This document shows positions 1-9,445 of a stretch of 64,000 nucleotides of DNA, piece after piece; position 1 is the stretch's first letter, and every line of letters begins with the position of its first letter. The notes beneath the pieces were generated by a model. It saw only the letters and a program-made list of their open reading frames with translations, made no database searches and was not told the DNA's origin. This DNA comes from Paulinella micropora (taxonomy: Eukaryota > Cercozoa > Imbricatea > Euglyphida > Paulinellidae), in assembly GCA_019918135.1 (NCBI GenBank), contig WBZZ01006266.1, positions 248,001 to 312,000 of the forward strand. The letters are read 5' to 3'. The position numbers and the translations under genes were made by a program.

Positions 1-665
1 GCCAGTTCACACCCCTTTGGTTCCTCCCAGTACAATACCACCATCCGCAATGCTTCGTACCAATGTTCAAGATACAGAAACTTCTGCTCAAGCGCTGGCA
101 GTGCGTTCTCACGGTAAGCAAGGGCGCGTCGGTTAGCGTACTCTCCCCAAGCCGCCAGCTTGTGAATGCTCAGTGGAGAGCTGGACGAAGAGATCTCGAG
201 ATTGGCTTCGATCAGCCGTACGATGGAAACCAAATTCAGCGCAAAACTGGTCGCAGTTCTGTCTTTGATTCGCCTCCAAAAAGTCTTGTGCACCAGATGT
301 GGTTTTCGCATGTGCTCAGGCTCCACTTTGTGCGCCTCAAAATGTTCGGGCACTTCCACTTCGTCGCGCACCTCGGTTTCTATGGCTGTCCCAGCGTGAA
401 AACCGTCACGCAACAGGTCCGTCTTCGCAACAAACCAAGCTCGGACCGCTTGGGCCTGCTGCTCGACCAGAAAGCATGTTGGTACCAGAAAAACTGCAAG
501 GCAACATCCCTTTTGCTCGGCCTCTAACTTTTGGCGTATAATTTCGGCCCCCACCACAGTTTTTCCAGCTCCCGTGGGTAGCAGTACAATAGTGTTTTTT
601 CCTTTGGCCTCTCTGCAGAGGAACTGTTGGTAGCGCCGAAGCGAAGCCGGAGAATGCGTCGACAT
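1..665 (-). CDS. N-terminal part of a superfamily 2 helicase, Dicer/RIG-I-like; runs off the window
   Basis: The minus strand is open from an ATG at 665 to base 1, 221 codons without a stop. Residues 10-36 carry a Q-motif-like RRYQQ and a Walker A motif, LLPTGAGKT, followed at about residues 58-70 by a motif Ia, FLVPTCFLVEQQ. This combination is typical of the Dicer/RIG-I/FANCM branch of DExH helicases, which translocate on double-stranded nucleic acid. No DEAH/DECH motif II follows where the family has it. Instead the sequence goes straight to a charged stretch (EVRDEVEVPEHFE, about residue 115) and helices that resemble the segment after the first RecA domain. Either a motif II block was lost or an exon was skipped by my reading. 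The rest of the gene lies outside the window, so RNase III or PAZ domains cannot be assessed. Confidence 0.72.
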   Translation of the reverse strand, partial: MSTHSPASLRRYQQFLCREAKGKNTIVLLPTGAGKTVVGAEIIRQKLEAEQKGCCLAVFLVPTCFLVEQQAQAVRAWFVAKTDLLRDGFHAGTAIETEVRDEVEVPEHFEAHKVEPEHMRKPHLVHKTFWRRIKDRTATSFALNLVSIVRLIEANLEISSSSSPLSIHKLAAWGEYANRRALAYRENALPALEQKFLYLEHWYEALRMVVLYWEEPKGCEL

Positions 666-876
666 AGCTTCTACCCAAAAAGAAAACACCCTGCACAAGT
701 GGCAAGCATATACAACATAGTGCATGAAATTCGGTCTGAGAACGCTAGCGATACCCTGAAGCTAACCTTAATTAAAACTATCCCCCAACCCTTAATCCAA
801 TACATATCCTCTTTAGCGAACAGAAACCCTAAAATGCTGGGGGAGTGGGGCGCTTCGCCGGTGCAAGAAAAATTAC

Positions 877-1140
877 GCTGAATTAAAACTCGACAAAGTC
901 TTACACTTGACACTGAGAATTAGGAGATGGAGAGAATTGACGCTGAATTAAAGATCGACAAGGCATTGCACTTGACATTTGCAACGGCACCCCTCAGGCT
1001 GCCGCAGCATCCGGCCTACGTCAGGTCGCTGCGGTAGCCCGAGCCATGAACCCTGGCCGGCACCGTCTGTGCTCTACTCGCGCGCCAAGAGAGTGCGAAA
1101 AAGAATACGTTGAATTAAAGCTTGACGGTCTTACACTCAG
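877..1140. repeat. Three degenerate copies of a 35-bp direct repeat
   Basis: Copies begin near 877, 941 and 1109. Each has the core TGAATTAAA followed within a few bases by a CGACAA/TGACGG block and a TTxCACT(TGACA) block. The first two are the closest; the third is shortened. The function is unknown. The third copy is directly preceded by a 27-bp block (1081-1107) that recurs just upstream of the LRR gene at 24987. Confidence 0.6.
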
Positions 1141-1143
1141 GGG

Positions 1144-1497
1144 CACCGTGCTCCAGCACGACCCTGTGGCGGATGGATGGGCGGTGGTCAATGTGCTAGA
1201 AGGACAAGGGCCTCCCTTGCTCCTTGAGCCCCCTGGACTCAGGAGGGGGGATGGAGTAGAGGGGAGAGAAGAAGATGCAGGGGAGGGGGAGAGAGCACGA
1301 ATTGTCTAGTCCCCCGTCTGAGGATCGGGAGCAAGAGCAAAAGAGGGAGGGCCTTCGTCCCTTGTTTGCGCGTGCAAACACGTCCCAAAAGAAATTCTTT
1401 TTTCTACTTGTCATACTCCCGCAGATATTTCCGCAGATCTTGCGCACCGTGCTCCAGCACGACCCTGCGGCGGATGGATGGGCAGTGGTCAATGTGC
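1144..1497. repeat. 53-bp direct repeat, two copies 301 bp apart
   Basis: Positions 1144-1196 and 1445-1497 are the same apart from two base differences. Both start CACCGTGCTCCAGCACGACC, itself a small palindrome, and end GTGGTCAATGTGC. A second pair of weaker repeats with a shared GCACGAATTGTC core lies at about 1295 and 1741. This shows that the interval arose by local duplication. Confidence 0.75.
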
Positions 1498-2153
1498 CAG
1501 GACGCCGCCGGGCCCCGGCCGGGTCCGGCGGCGTCCTGTCCGTATCATGGCTCGGCCACCGTGCGCAAGGTCAGAAAAAGATGAAAAAAGGAAAAAGAAT
1601 TTGGCCCGACAACAAGGGGAACAGACGGGGGGAGAAAGAAAGGGGGAGGGAAGAAGAAGGGGGGGGGGGATGTGCTTCCACCCCGTCCCCCTGCTCGTCC
1701 TTTGTTTGCGCGTGCAGAGGGAAGAGGCAGGGAAGGAAGAAGCACGAATTGTCATGGTCCACTGTCTGAGAATCGGGAGAGGGAGCGGCACTGAAAACTA
1801 AAAGAGAAAGGGGCAGGGGGGATTAGTGGAGGCGTTGCATGTTCGGAGATTTGTTTGTAGCTTCTGCGCTATTCATCCGAGAAACTGGAAAGAGAAAAGT
1901 TCAGTTCGTTCGCCGGTGTACAAAAATCAGCGCAAAAAAATCCATGACAGAGTTGTAGTCTTGGCACTGAAAACTAGGAGCGGAGGGGCAACAATAAGTA
2001 AACTTTTTTTTGTAGCCCACCAATGGGGGGGAGGAAGAGGAAGGAGAAGACAAAAGGCATGGAGGGGAAATACTCCTCTCCCCCCCCCCTCATTCCCTCC
2101 TCTTCCCTTTGTCTCCTGCTATCCCCCCTCGTCCCTTGTTTGCGCGTGCAAAC
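1364..2153. repeat. Three copies of a GTTTGC-GCGT-GCAAAC hairpin block
   Basis: The palindrome with six-base arms is complete at 1364-1379 and 2138-2153 and half-preserved at 1704-1717. All three are preceded by CGTCC(C/T)TT. After the first and third copies a similar 50-bp tail ends in TTTCCGCAG. No coding frame explains the conservation, so it may be a short structured DNA/RNA element copied with its flanks. Confidence 0.65.
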
Positions 2154-2491
2154 GAGTTCCGAATCTTTTTCCACTTTTCATATTTCCGCAGAAAAAATCC
2201 AGTTCACAAAAGGAATGTATCGGGGGGAAAGGGAAGGGGGGCAAGGAGGGGGGGAAAGCGCTTTCCCTTCCCCTTCCCCCTTTTCTCTCCCACTCCCATT
2301 TCTCCCCCCCCCCTTCTCTCCCCGCTCCCTCTTCGGGTGGGGGGGGGGGGGAAGGTATGAAAAACTTGTCATTTGCGCAATAACAAACGTTTTGGCGTGC
2401 GGTTTTTCCGCGGGAAAACGTACGTTACCTTTTAAAAAGACCGGAGCGGCCCGTTCATTTGGCGCTAACTCCCGCTGTTTTTGCACGGGTT

Positions 2492-2560
2492 GTGATACGG
2501 CCGGAAAAGGCAGTGCTTCCGAGGTTTTTCCGGTGGTACTGCCTTTTTCAGCCATATCAC
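2492..2560. repeat. Imperfect 23-bp inverted repeat with 23-bp loop (MITE-like)
   Basis: The left arm 2492-2514 starts GTGATACGGC and the right arm 2538-2560 ends GCCATATCAC; the arms pair at 20 of 23 positions. Single arms recur at about 22561-22585, 24868-24882 and 48357-48374, so this is a dispersed element. No target-site duplication is clear. Confidence 0.6.
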
Positions 2561-2759
2561 TCCCAAAGTTCTGCCGTGGCTACTAGCGTCGCGAGCTGGG
2601 ACAACCCGAAAAGCGGACGGGCGAAGCTCATTAAAAAAAACATGGAGCGCAAGACTTGACAATGATCGTAAAATAAAGATAGTAGCCAGTAGAAGCAGCT
2701 CAAGTGTGTTTTTTTAATGAAGCGTCATGGTCTTGCCTTTCGAGAGCAGAGACTCGTTT

Positions 2760-5700
2760 TTAATAATTCGCGAGGTTTTTGGCGTCTTCGAACAACTGCC
2801 TGTACACTAGGTCTATCCATTGTATGTAAATGGATATATGTTGGCCCAATATACGCAGGTCCTTATTGCAGCTATCCTTGAACCTGTTATCTTTGGAGAG
2901 CAAATTTACGAATGCGTGCAAGGGGTCGCGCGCCATTGTGACTTGAGACCCAGCGTCTGTCAAGGCAATGTCGTTCCAGAGTTTAGCACAGTGGCCCATA
3001 ATTTTCGTGAGGTCTTTCGGCTGTGGCAGTTGGGTTAGTGCGTCGGCTTCCAATTTATTATAGTCTTTTTGTAGCAAAGCAATTAGCTTACTAGTTTCCA
3101 CCACTTTCTGCTGCGGTATGCCGATGCCGACTGCCTCTTGGAGTGAATTATATTTCTGCAGAATGATTTGGAGCTCTGTGCAGTTGTGCGTAGCTTCTTT
3201 CAACTCAGATTCCGAGAGCGTCGTCAAAGCCTCGAGATCGCTATTGCACACAGCCGTGCTGTTTTCGGTATGCAGGGCTAAGTGCTTCGACAGCAATTCT
3301 TGGGAAAGTTCGAGGTAGTCATGTGCCAGATCGCTCAGTGCTTTATCAGTATTATTATTATCGTTTGTTGCAGCTTTGTACTTGTTCCGGATATCGTCTG
3401 CGCGCTGTAGCAGATCGTATTTGTACGCCAACGGGGTCAGTACTTTTAGCATGCGCGCCAAAGCTGCCTGTGCAGAGCAAAGATTCTGGACCTTTTGTAG
3501 CTTATTTTGTAGCAATCCTTTGCCAGACGACCAGTTAGACGAGAGTGCCTGCATGCGCAAGAGTAATGCAGCAAGGTCGCCGGAAGCCTCCACGAGGTCT
3601 CTCTTGCTGTTAAAAGCCAGAATACTATCAAATAAATTTTGCACCTCTTGTGGAAGTGATTGATACTCTTGCTGCAGAGCCCGCGCCTCGTTGAAAACTG
3701 TACTAATATATTTTTGCACGACGTCGCGGTTAGCTTGCATGAGCTCAATCACAGCAGCATATTTTCTATCTTTACAGTTAGACCTGAAATTGTTCATAAA
3801 TGTCCGTGCTTGTTCTGACAACAGTTTGATTCCGCTGACATCAACGCACTCCTGATAGTTGGTCATGGCGCTAGACAGGTCGAGCTGTTCCAGCGGCCGG
3901 AAACTATCGAAAAAGGTTTTGAGTTTGGAATCATTTGTTGCCCACTCAGCCAAACTCTGGCCCGCGTTAATATTATCCAGTGGCCCGTCCTTGGGCTGCA
4001 CTGTCAATGTACAACAGGAATCATGGCAGGCCTTAGCCTGGCGGAGTGCACGCAGCACATGACTGCAATTTTCGTAATCTTTTAAGAGAGTGAGCTTGGT
4101 GTAGAGAAGCTCTGCCTCAGAGGAGATAGCCGACAGGCTTGCTGCTAACTCCTTTTCTGACACCGCGGCACAGCTTTGCTCCTTTTGCGCACAAGTCGTA
4201 AAGATAGTCCGGGCCTGTTCGATACTATTTACTAGCGTTGCTGCTTTTTTTTGGAGTGGCCACTCTTGTAGTACACTATGTATATCCCGGCACATTGTTT
4301 CGAAGCTCTTTAGTAGGTTGTTGGCTTCAGTAATTATCTGGTATCGTTCCTCGTGTTCTCGTAACTTAGCCCGCTGTTGTTCCAAATCTTCTAGCCGATG
4401 CGCCTGGTGAAGTCGCAGCGCGATCGCCTTGAACCCATACCGTAGCAAAGCCTTGTCGTGATTTCCGTTTTGCAGCCACAGGAAGAGCAGGTTTGAGAAA
4501 TATATGATTGCTTGTTGGAGTTTTGTAGTAGTGGTTGGCCTTTGCTCTTGTTTGCTTGTTAGTCCTTTTCTTTCACCTAATCCTTCGATCTGCTTGATTG
4601 TAGCTATGTTTTTCTCGGCGGGCATTAACAATTCTCCTGCGTCACGAATATCAATGCGCACGTCCCCTTTTCGGTAGTAAATTATCTTAGGGTCGAAATT
4701 AACCAGAATGACTTGCAACGTGGAAAGTGCGTCGACCTTGGTTAGTAAACTTTTGATAGCATCCTCCGTTTTTAAACTGTCAGCAACATATGAGTCAAGA
4801 ACCAAATTCGATTCCTCGACCTTAAACGAGCCGGTCAGCCGCGATTGCCAAGCAGGCGCCCCGACCGCCTCCCGCTGTAATTCCAGATCGGCTTCGCTGT
4901 GCTTGTAGTAACAAGAAACAGGGGAGGGCGTGATTTTGTTTTCGCCTAACAAGGTCCTGGCGTACACGTGCTGCAGAAATCTTGACTCGAGTGCTGCTGC
5001 GGCCGCTCTGACACTGTTTGTTAGGCGCGCGGAAGGTAGGTTTCTGGCAGTTACTGCTGTCTGTAGCTCATGCGCCTCTTTCAAGCACTGGTCTGATAGT
5101 TTAAAGTCGGTCCATTCTCTGCGACGCAGCTTCCGCTCCACCGGGTCAGAACCACTACAGCCAACTGCAATGGCTCCATCAATCACCCGTTCGTTGCAAA
5201 CCTCCGCAAGCAACACCAAATTTCCTTTTTCATCCTTACTAGCCCACATGAGTTGGGAAGCTCGGGCCGCGGGCAGAACTTGCTGGTTATCCTTGCAAGT
5301 ACACGTTTTCTCTTTTCTTTTCTCGACCACAATTTTCTCGGGGGTATGCAGGTCTGTGAGTAGGAGCCGAAACGTTACTGCCTGCTGGCGATCAAACGAC
5401 AATGGTGTCAGCACAGTCGGCTGCCACATCTTCGCCTGGCGCGCTGTAAGTCTGTTGAGCATATTCGCTAGTTTTGTGCCTAGCAGCAAATGGCACAGGA
5501 AATCTTGTACTGCATTTGGGCCTCCCCACGGATTCGTAAATGCCCCTCGCGGTCCCATCTGTTTTGTGGCAGATACAGACGGGAAGGGAAATCCACCCCC
5601 GACCTCTTGCCAGTGGAGGAAAGCCTGCAGCGGACCTGTATGGGACCGCACCAAGTTAAACCAAAGGCTAGCACAGGCATTAATAGCTTGCAGCAGATAC

Positions 5701-6674
5701 TTGTAGTCAGTTCGCCACAGTCGACGACAATAAACTTGCAGGTACTGCCGTTGATGCTGCAAAAAAGCATGCACAAAGTCCCACCCGCGCCCGTGCATAT
5801 GGAATCTAGCAGCGCAATTTATGTACAGAGACACTAGGTTCGACAGTTCCAGCGCCTGCCACCAGAGCTTCTCGTGCTCGGTGTCGTCTTGCGTGAACGC
5901 TTGCTCTGGATTGTAAAAGATTGCCTTGAACATAAATTTCTTCACAAGTTCTTTCAGGCGTGACCGAGATCCAAGCACGGAACTATCGGACACGAATCCA
6001 TAGTACCAAACATGAAACATACCAACGTTATTGCTCTTTTCCCCAGCTGACGGCAATTCATACTCCACCAAGGTTCGATCCGGTACAACATTGGAAAACA
6101 GACAAAACTCTTTAGCTCCCTTCAGAACCAACAGTATAAACTTCTCAGCCAATATAGCGGCCGTCGCATTGATAGTGAGCATCTTGTCAGGGTTTATACT
6201 GAATAACCCTGCGAGAACGCTCGTCTTCGTCTCGGCATGTTCCAGCACGTCAATTCCTGTGTGCGGAACGCCACTGCTGGGCGGGCGAAGCTTCTGTAGC
6301 ACGGCGACGATCCTTGTGTTTTCGGTAGATCTGTAACGAGCACATGCTTCGATCGGAATTAAGAGTTCCACCACCTTTTGACAAACAGTTTCTTGCAGCT
6401 TATTCATCACTGTCCAGGGCTCGACACGGGACGGAGGTGTACCTTGTCGCTGCTGTGACGTTGCGTCTGCTCGGTTCGGACCCGTTTCGTATGGTTCATA
6501 CACGTACAATATTATGTTATCGTATATGCTCTCACTGGTTGCGGACATCCATAAGCTGTGACCAAGCCGCGTCCATCGGCGTGTGTTTCGATCTGGGTGC
6601 GTAATTTTTTTGCACTGCACACAGCGCAGAGCTGAATGTATGGCTTTATGCGTGCACTTTTTTGCGTCGTCCAT
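2760..6674 (-). CDS. Large orphan protein, 1304 residues, coiled-coil-rich C-terminal half
   Basis: One uninterrupted frame from ATG at 6674, the longest single frame in the window. The first 40 residues hold two CxxC pairs (CTHK...CVQC) that could bind a metal, and a second CTCK pair lies near residue 450. Residues from about 720 to the end are helical and charged with many heptad-like Leu positions, consistent with coiled coils or spectrin-like helices. There is no signal peptide or membrane segment. Composition is balanced and codon use is smooth, so it is a real gene, but I recognise no family. A TATATA stretch on the minus strand at 6746-6765 is a likely core promoter about 75-90 bp upstream of the ATG. 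A structural or scaffolding role is only a guess from length and helicity. Confidence 0.85.
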   Translation of the reverse strand: MDDAKKCTHKAIHSALRCVQCKKITHPDRNTRRWTRLGHSLWMSATSESIYDNIILYVYEPYETGPNRADATSQQRQGTPPSRVEPWTVMNKLQETVCQKVVELLIPIEACARYRSTENTRIVAVLQKLRPPSSGVPHTGIDVLEHAETKTSVLAGLFSINPDKMLTINATAAILAEKFILLVLKGAKEFCLFSNVVPDRTLVEYELPSAGEKSNNVGMFHVWYYGFVSDSSVLGSRSRLKELVKKFMFKAIFYNPEQAFTQDDTEHEKLWWQALELSNLVSLYINCAARFHMHGRGWDFVHAFLQHQRQYLQVYCRRLWRTDYKYLLQAINACASLWFNLVRSHTGPLQAFLHWQEVGGGFPFPSVSATKQMGPRGAFTNPWGGPNAVQDFLCHLLLGTKLANMLNRLTARQAKMWQPTVLTPLSFDRQQAVTFRLLLTDLHTPEKIVVEKRKEKTCTCKDNQQVLPAARASQLMWASKDEKGNLVLLAEVCNERVIDGAIAVGCSGSDPVERKLRRREWTDFKLSDQCLKEAHELQTAVTARNLPSARLTNSVRAAAAALESRFLQHVYARTLLGENKITPSPVSCYYKHSEADLELQREAVGAPAWQSRLTGSFKVEESNLVLDSYVADSLKTEDAIKSLLTKVDALSTLQVILVNFDPKIIYYRKGDVRIDIRDAGELLMPAEKNIATIKQIEGLGERKGLTSKQEQRPTTTTKLQQAIIYFSNLLFLWLQNGNHDKALLRYGFKAIALRLHQAHRLEDLEQQRAKLREHEERYQIITEANNLLKSFETMCRDIHSVLQEWPLQKKAATLVNSIEQARTIFTTCAQKEQSCAAVSEKELAASLSAISSEAELLYTKLTLLKDYENCSHVLRALRQAKACHDSCCTLTVQPKDGPLDNINAGQSLAEWATNDSKLKTFFDSFRPLEQLDLSSAMTNYQECVDVSGIKLLSEQARTFMNNFRSNCKDRKYAAVIELMQANRDVVQKYISTVFNEARALQQEYQSLPQEVQNLFDSILAFNSKRDLVEASGDLAALLLRMQALSSNWSSGKGLLQNKLQKVQNLCSAQAALARMLKVLTPLAYKYDLLQRADDIRNKYKAATNDNNNTDKALSDLAHDYLELSQELLSKHLALHTENSTAVCNSDLEALTTLSESELKEATHNCTELQIILQKYNSLQEAVGIGIPQQKVVETSKLIALLQKDYNKLEADALTQLPQPKDLTKIMGHCAKLWNDIALTDAGSQVTMARDPLHAFVNLLSKDNRFKDSCNKDLRILGQHISIYIQWIDLVYRQLFEDAKNLANY

Positions 6675-6922
6675 GTCTCAGAAAACCAGTTACACTGTTA
6701 TTGTAATCGATATTTTCCGTGACGACCCAGGGTTTTTAAGTATTTAATGTATATATACACATATACAGCAATAGAAGCATAAACCAATTATCTCTCTTTC
6801 TCGCCCTCCCTCCCCACAAACTCGTGTGCCGATTAGGAGCAGAAGAGTTGGGGGGGGGGGAGAGAGAGAGAGTTTTTTCTTTCCCTCCCAATTCTTTCTT
6901 CTCCTATGAAGCCTTTGTTGCT

Positions 6923-7246
6923 TTAGTTCTTGCAGTGCCCAAAAGATAGCTGAATGTATGAGATTGCAGCAGTCCGGGCCTGATTGATGGCTTCCTGATA
7001 AGTAGTCTTGTCGGGCTCTGATGGCGATGGCGTGGAAAGCGCTATGAATTCGGCCAGGTCTAAGGTTTGGATAGCCTCTGTGATGAAGAAGCACTCGCTA
7101 GTCAACTGTGCCATTTGAGCCAAAACCTGTTTCCAGCGGTCCACTTCATCGCCTGTCGACAGGCGATTGACTTTTTCTTCCAACTCTGCAATAGTGTAAA
7201 AATCCCACTTGGGCTTTTTGCCACAGTCCTGGCAGGGGGCGGCCAT
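6923..7246 (-). CDS. Small protein with N-terminal CxxCGK zinc motif, 107 residues
   Basis: The ATG at 7246 gives MAAPCQDCGKKPK; an upstream in-frame extension exists but only from a non-ATG codon. The CxxCGK start is followed by a helical, acidic region. Similar small proteins with a CxxCGK pair plus a helical body are encoded at 15690-16154 (pair at the C-terminus) and 50472-50936 (pair near the N-terminus), so this looks like one of a loose local family. CATAAAAG lies about 30 bp upstream on the minus strand. Function unknown; a half zinc ribbon or a dimeric zinc site is likely. Confidence 0.68.
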   Translation of the reverse strand: MAAPCQDCGKKPKWDFYTIAELEEKVNRLSTGDEVDRWKQVLAQMAQLTSECFFITEAIQTLDLAEFIALSTPSPSEPDKTTYQEAINQARTAAISYIQLSFGHCKN

Positions 7247-7486
7247 GACCAGACACCGGGCCCTTTCTTGGTTCCTTTTATGAATAACAAAGGCGAGGAA
7301 CAAAGGTGGGGTAAACTAAAGAAAGGCATATAGAAGAGAGAGAGAGGGGTGAGAGGAAAGAGCTTCACCCCCTCCCCTTCTTTTTTCTTTCCCCAAAGCT
7401 TTCTTTATTTACAAGAGCCGGCACGAATAAAATAAGCTTTAATATAGTATTACCACGTATCTTTTTGCGTCCCGGTTTACCACGAC

Positions 7487-7551
7487 GCAACAAGCGTTAA
7501 GACGAAGCACAGAAGCAGAAAAAGATTTCTTTTCGTTGTAACGCTTGTTGC
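7487..7551 (-). terminator. Perfect 13-bp inverted repeat just downstream of the kinase relic
   Basis: GCAACAAGCGTTA at 7487-7499 pairs exactly with TAACGCTTGTTGC at 7539-7551 across a 39-base A/T-rich loop. It lies immediately 3' of the minus-strand kinase-family relic. Hairpins at gene ends serve as transcript-end signals in several giant viruses, so a 3'-end role is a reasonable inference. The rest of 7247-7560 is pyrimidine-rich and shows no gene. Confidence 0.5.
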
Positions 7552-7560
7552 CTAAAAAGC

Positions 7561-8370
7561 TTATCGACAGGTTGTAGAAACAGCTTCGTGCTCTCGCCTG
7601 CTGTACATGACAGGCCGCGCAGGACCTGCCACATAATGCACGAGGGCCCTTAGAAAATCAAAGGTATCTCTGCTCTTGCGGAAACTCAGGCTGGCTACCG
7701 AGGCTATAGCGAGCCTGAACAGCTCCGTCTGCGTAATTTTTTGCTCGGAGCTGGTTTTGGCTAAGATTTCCTGGAAAACGTGGACTCCTTCCACGCTGGC
7801 CTTTTCGCAAAGACCAGCCTTGCCTATGGCCAGCGTGGAAATAAACACGCCAATGGCCAGCCTGACAGGCAGCGGGGGCGGGGCCTTATCTTGGTCGTTC
7901 GGGCTTAGCAGCATTTCTAATGACCACAGGCTTAGTCGGTTGGCGGGCGCGTTGTGTCTGCCTTCGAACAGGTCTGCATCCCCCATTAAGACAATCAAGC
8001 CGCCTGTGTCTTCTTCATACACCAGAAAATTCGCTGGTTTCAAGTCGTCGAGGGATGTTCAGGAAGTCTTGTAGGTCACAAGAGGCATATTTCGCTCGAG
8101 CACAAAACAGGTAAATAAAACATGGTTTTACTTTGGCCTGATCACTAGAAGGCTTCTTCTTGTCGTAGTTTCTCAGCGAGCGTTCCGCTTTCTTGACAAT
8201 CTCATCTCTGTCTTGCTCTAGCCTTGAGCAAGCCAGTTCGCCCTGCTGGCTCCCGTGTCGAATTTACACTCGCTTTCTAAACAGACTTGGCTGTGTGTTT
8301 GCAATCTTGCTCGCAAGACTTGTTGTAACCTGAGCTGCAGCTGAGCAAGCAACTGTGCATTTTGATTCAT
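7561..8370 (-). pseudogene. Decayed third copy of the local protein-kinase-like family
   Basis: Compared with the better preserved copy at 19555-22063, this stretch keeps the N-terminal helix and the start of the glycine-rich loop (WLAQG), a piece of the helix before the catalytic loop (IYLFC), the loop itself as LKPANFLV, a DFG-like GDADL, and the region that follows (SLEMLL...AIGVF). The ATP-binding lobe between WLAQG and the mid-domain is missing, and the pieces lie in more than one frame. The C-terminal half of the family is also absent. It therefore looks like a relic of a kinase gene, not an active enzyme. Only the last 160 codons form an open frame (7561-8043), which begins inside the catalytic loop. 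Confidence 0.65.
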
Positions 8371-8407
8371 GTTTACCAGCACTTCTCGTTCAATGTCATC
8401 GCTTTGG

Positions 8408-9199
8408 CTATTTATACATAGAGTACCGGCCAGCTCTTCCACCGACCAAACCAAACGGAACCAGAGGAGAGAGTTTATTTTCGCACCGCTTGTGCCTGGC
8501 CTGAAGCGGTGGCGCAGGCTGGGGTCTGTCTGGGAGAAGGGGCCACAAGGGTGCGAGTCGATAATATCTAGCAAGCCGACGGGCTTCCTCTGAGAAGCCC
8601 CATTGTACTAAAAGCTCTGCCAATCTCTCCGCCGAAAATTTAGCTTCCTCGTGATCCACGCCCAGACGCCTTTCTGTGCCTATAAGCTCTCGCCAGAAGA
8701 GAGACGCGGCCCCGGCGCGCTGCCCCTGCTGCGCCAGCACGCCGGCGAGATTGTACACAGTTACCAAGGTGTGCTCGTGCCATTCCCCCAAGATTAGCTC
8801 CTGTCCCACTAGAGCGTAGCGTAGCAACTCCTCTGCCTGTTTTAGCTCGCCTTTTTCCTCCAGCAATGAAGCGATGTTATTGTGAGAGCGTAGCGTCGCG
8901 GCAGCGTACTGCCCCAGCTCGGCCTTCCGCACGGCCAGAGCTCGGCGGTACAGCTGCTCAGCCTCTTCCAGATTTCCCTGGTCTTGTAGGACCTGCGCTA
9001 GATTGTCCATAGTGTCGGCGGTGACGGGGTGTTGCGCGCCCAGAGTAGTCAGGCGCCCTTCCAACAGGCGACGGTACAAGGGCTCAGCCGCAGGGTGCTG
9101 CCCCGCGTGATGCAGTCTATAAGCCAAGTTCTCTAATTCATCATCGTCACTATCATCCTCATGCGCTCTTTCGGGGGTCTGTGCTTTTGTAACAGCCAT
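8408..9199 (-). CDS. Kinesin-light-chain-type TPR protein, 263 residues
   Basis: Starts at the ATG at 9199 with a short acidic linker (DDSDDDE). Five or so 42-residue tetratricopeptide repeats of the kinesin-light-chain/NPHP3 type follow, recognisable by HPVTADTMDNLAQVL, LYRRALAVRKAELG, and TLVTVYNLAGVLAQQG. Such repeats form an alpha-solenoid that binds peptides; the protein is probably a cytosolic or nuclear adaptor. The last 40 residues leave the repeat pattern and run close to the kinase relic, so the original C-terminus may have been replaced. A GTG 17 codons upstream is in frame but the ATG is the better start. The repeats are eukaryote- and giant-virus-like; the binding partner is unknown. 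Confidence 0.85.
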   Translation of the reverse strand: MAVTKAQTPERAHEDDSDDDELENLAYRLHHAGQHPAAEPLYRRLLEGRLTTLGAQHPVTADTMDNLAQVLQDQGNLEEAEQLYRRALAVRKAELGQYAAATLRSHNNIASLLEEKGELKQAEELLRYALVGQELILGEWHEHTLVTVYNLAGVLAQQGQRAGAASLFWRELIGTERRLGVDHEEAKFSAERLAELLVQWGFSEEARRLARYYRLAPLWPLLPDRPQPAPPLQARHKRCENKLSPLVPFGLVGGRAGRYSMYK

Positions 9200-9445
9200 G
9201 CCCCTTCCCGCGCGCCTTCTCTTTCTTAGCGTCCCTTTTACAACGAACACACGCGAATTATTGCAAATAATGGATCGATCGGCTGGTTAATTATTGGCGG
9301 GAAGTATGGAAGGGGGGGGGGAAGAGAGGGCCCTTCCCCAGCACACTTCCGTCTTTTGCTCCTTTTTTTCTTTCTGTGCCTTTTGTTTTTGCGTTTTTCC
9401 TTTTACTGAATAAAAATTGGACAAATTTTATTAATATCAGGGCAC

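Larger units (their letters stand above)
666..2759. other. Repeat-rich non-coding region, no supportable gene
   Basis: About 2 kb between the helicase start and the 3' end of the 1304-residue gene. Six-frame reading gives only low-complexity Gly/Arg or Pro frames made by G-, C- and purine-runs. It holds several degenerate direct repeats and hairpins (listed separately) and strongly strand-asymmetric blocks such as 1590-1680 (purines) and 2070-2330 (pyrimidine- and purine-rich). It looks like a graveyard of duplicated intergenic pieces. Confidence 0.6.

Noticed and set aside
1275-1801. Overlapping plus-strand frames in the left repeat region
   Set aside because: Purine-run translations (Glu/Gly/Arg) that cross duplicated non-coding blocks.
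4930-5706. 258-codon plus-strand frame
   Set aside because: It lies wholly antisense to the 1304-residue gene and has no start context or domain.
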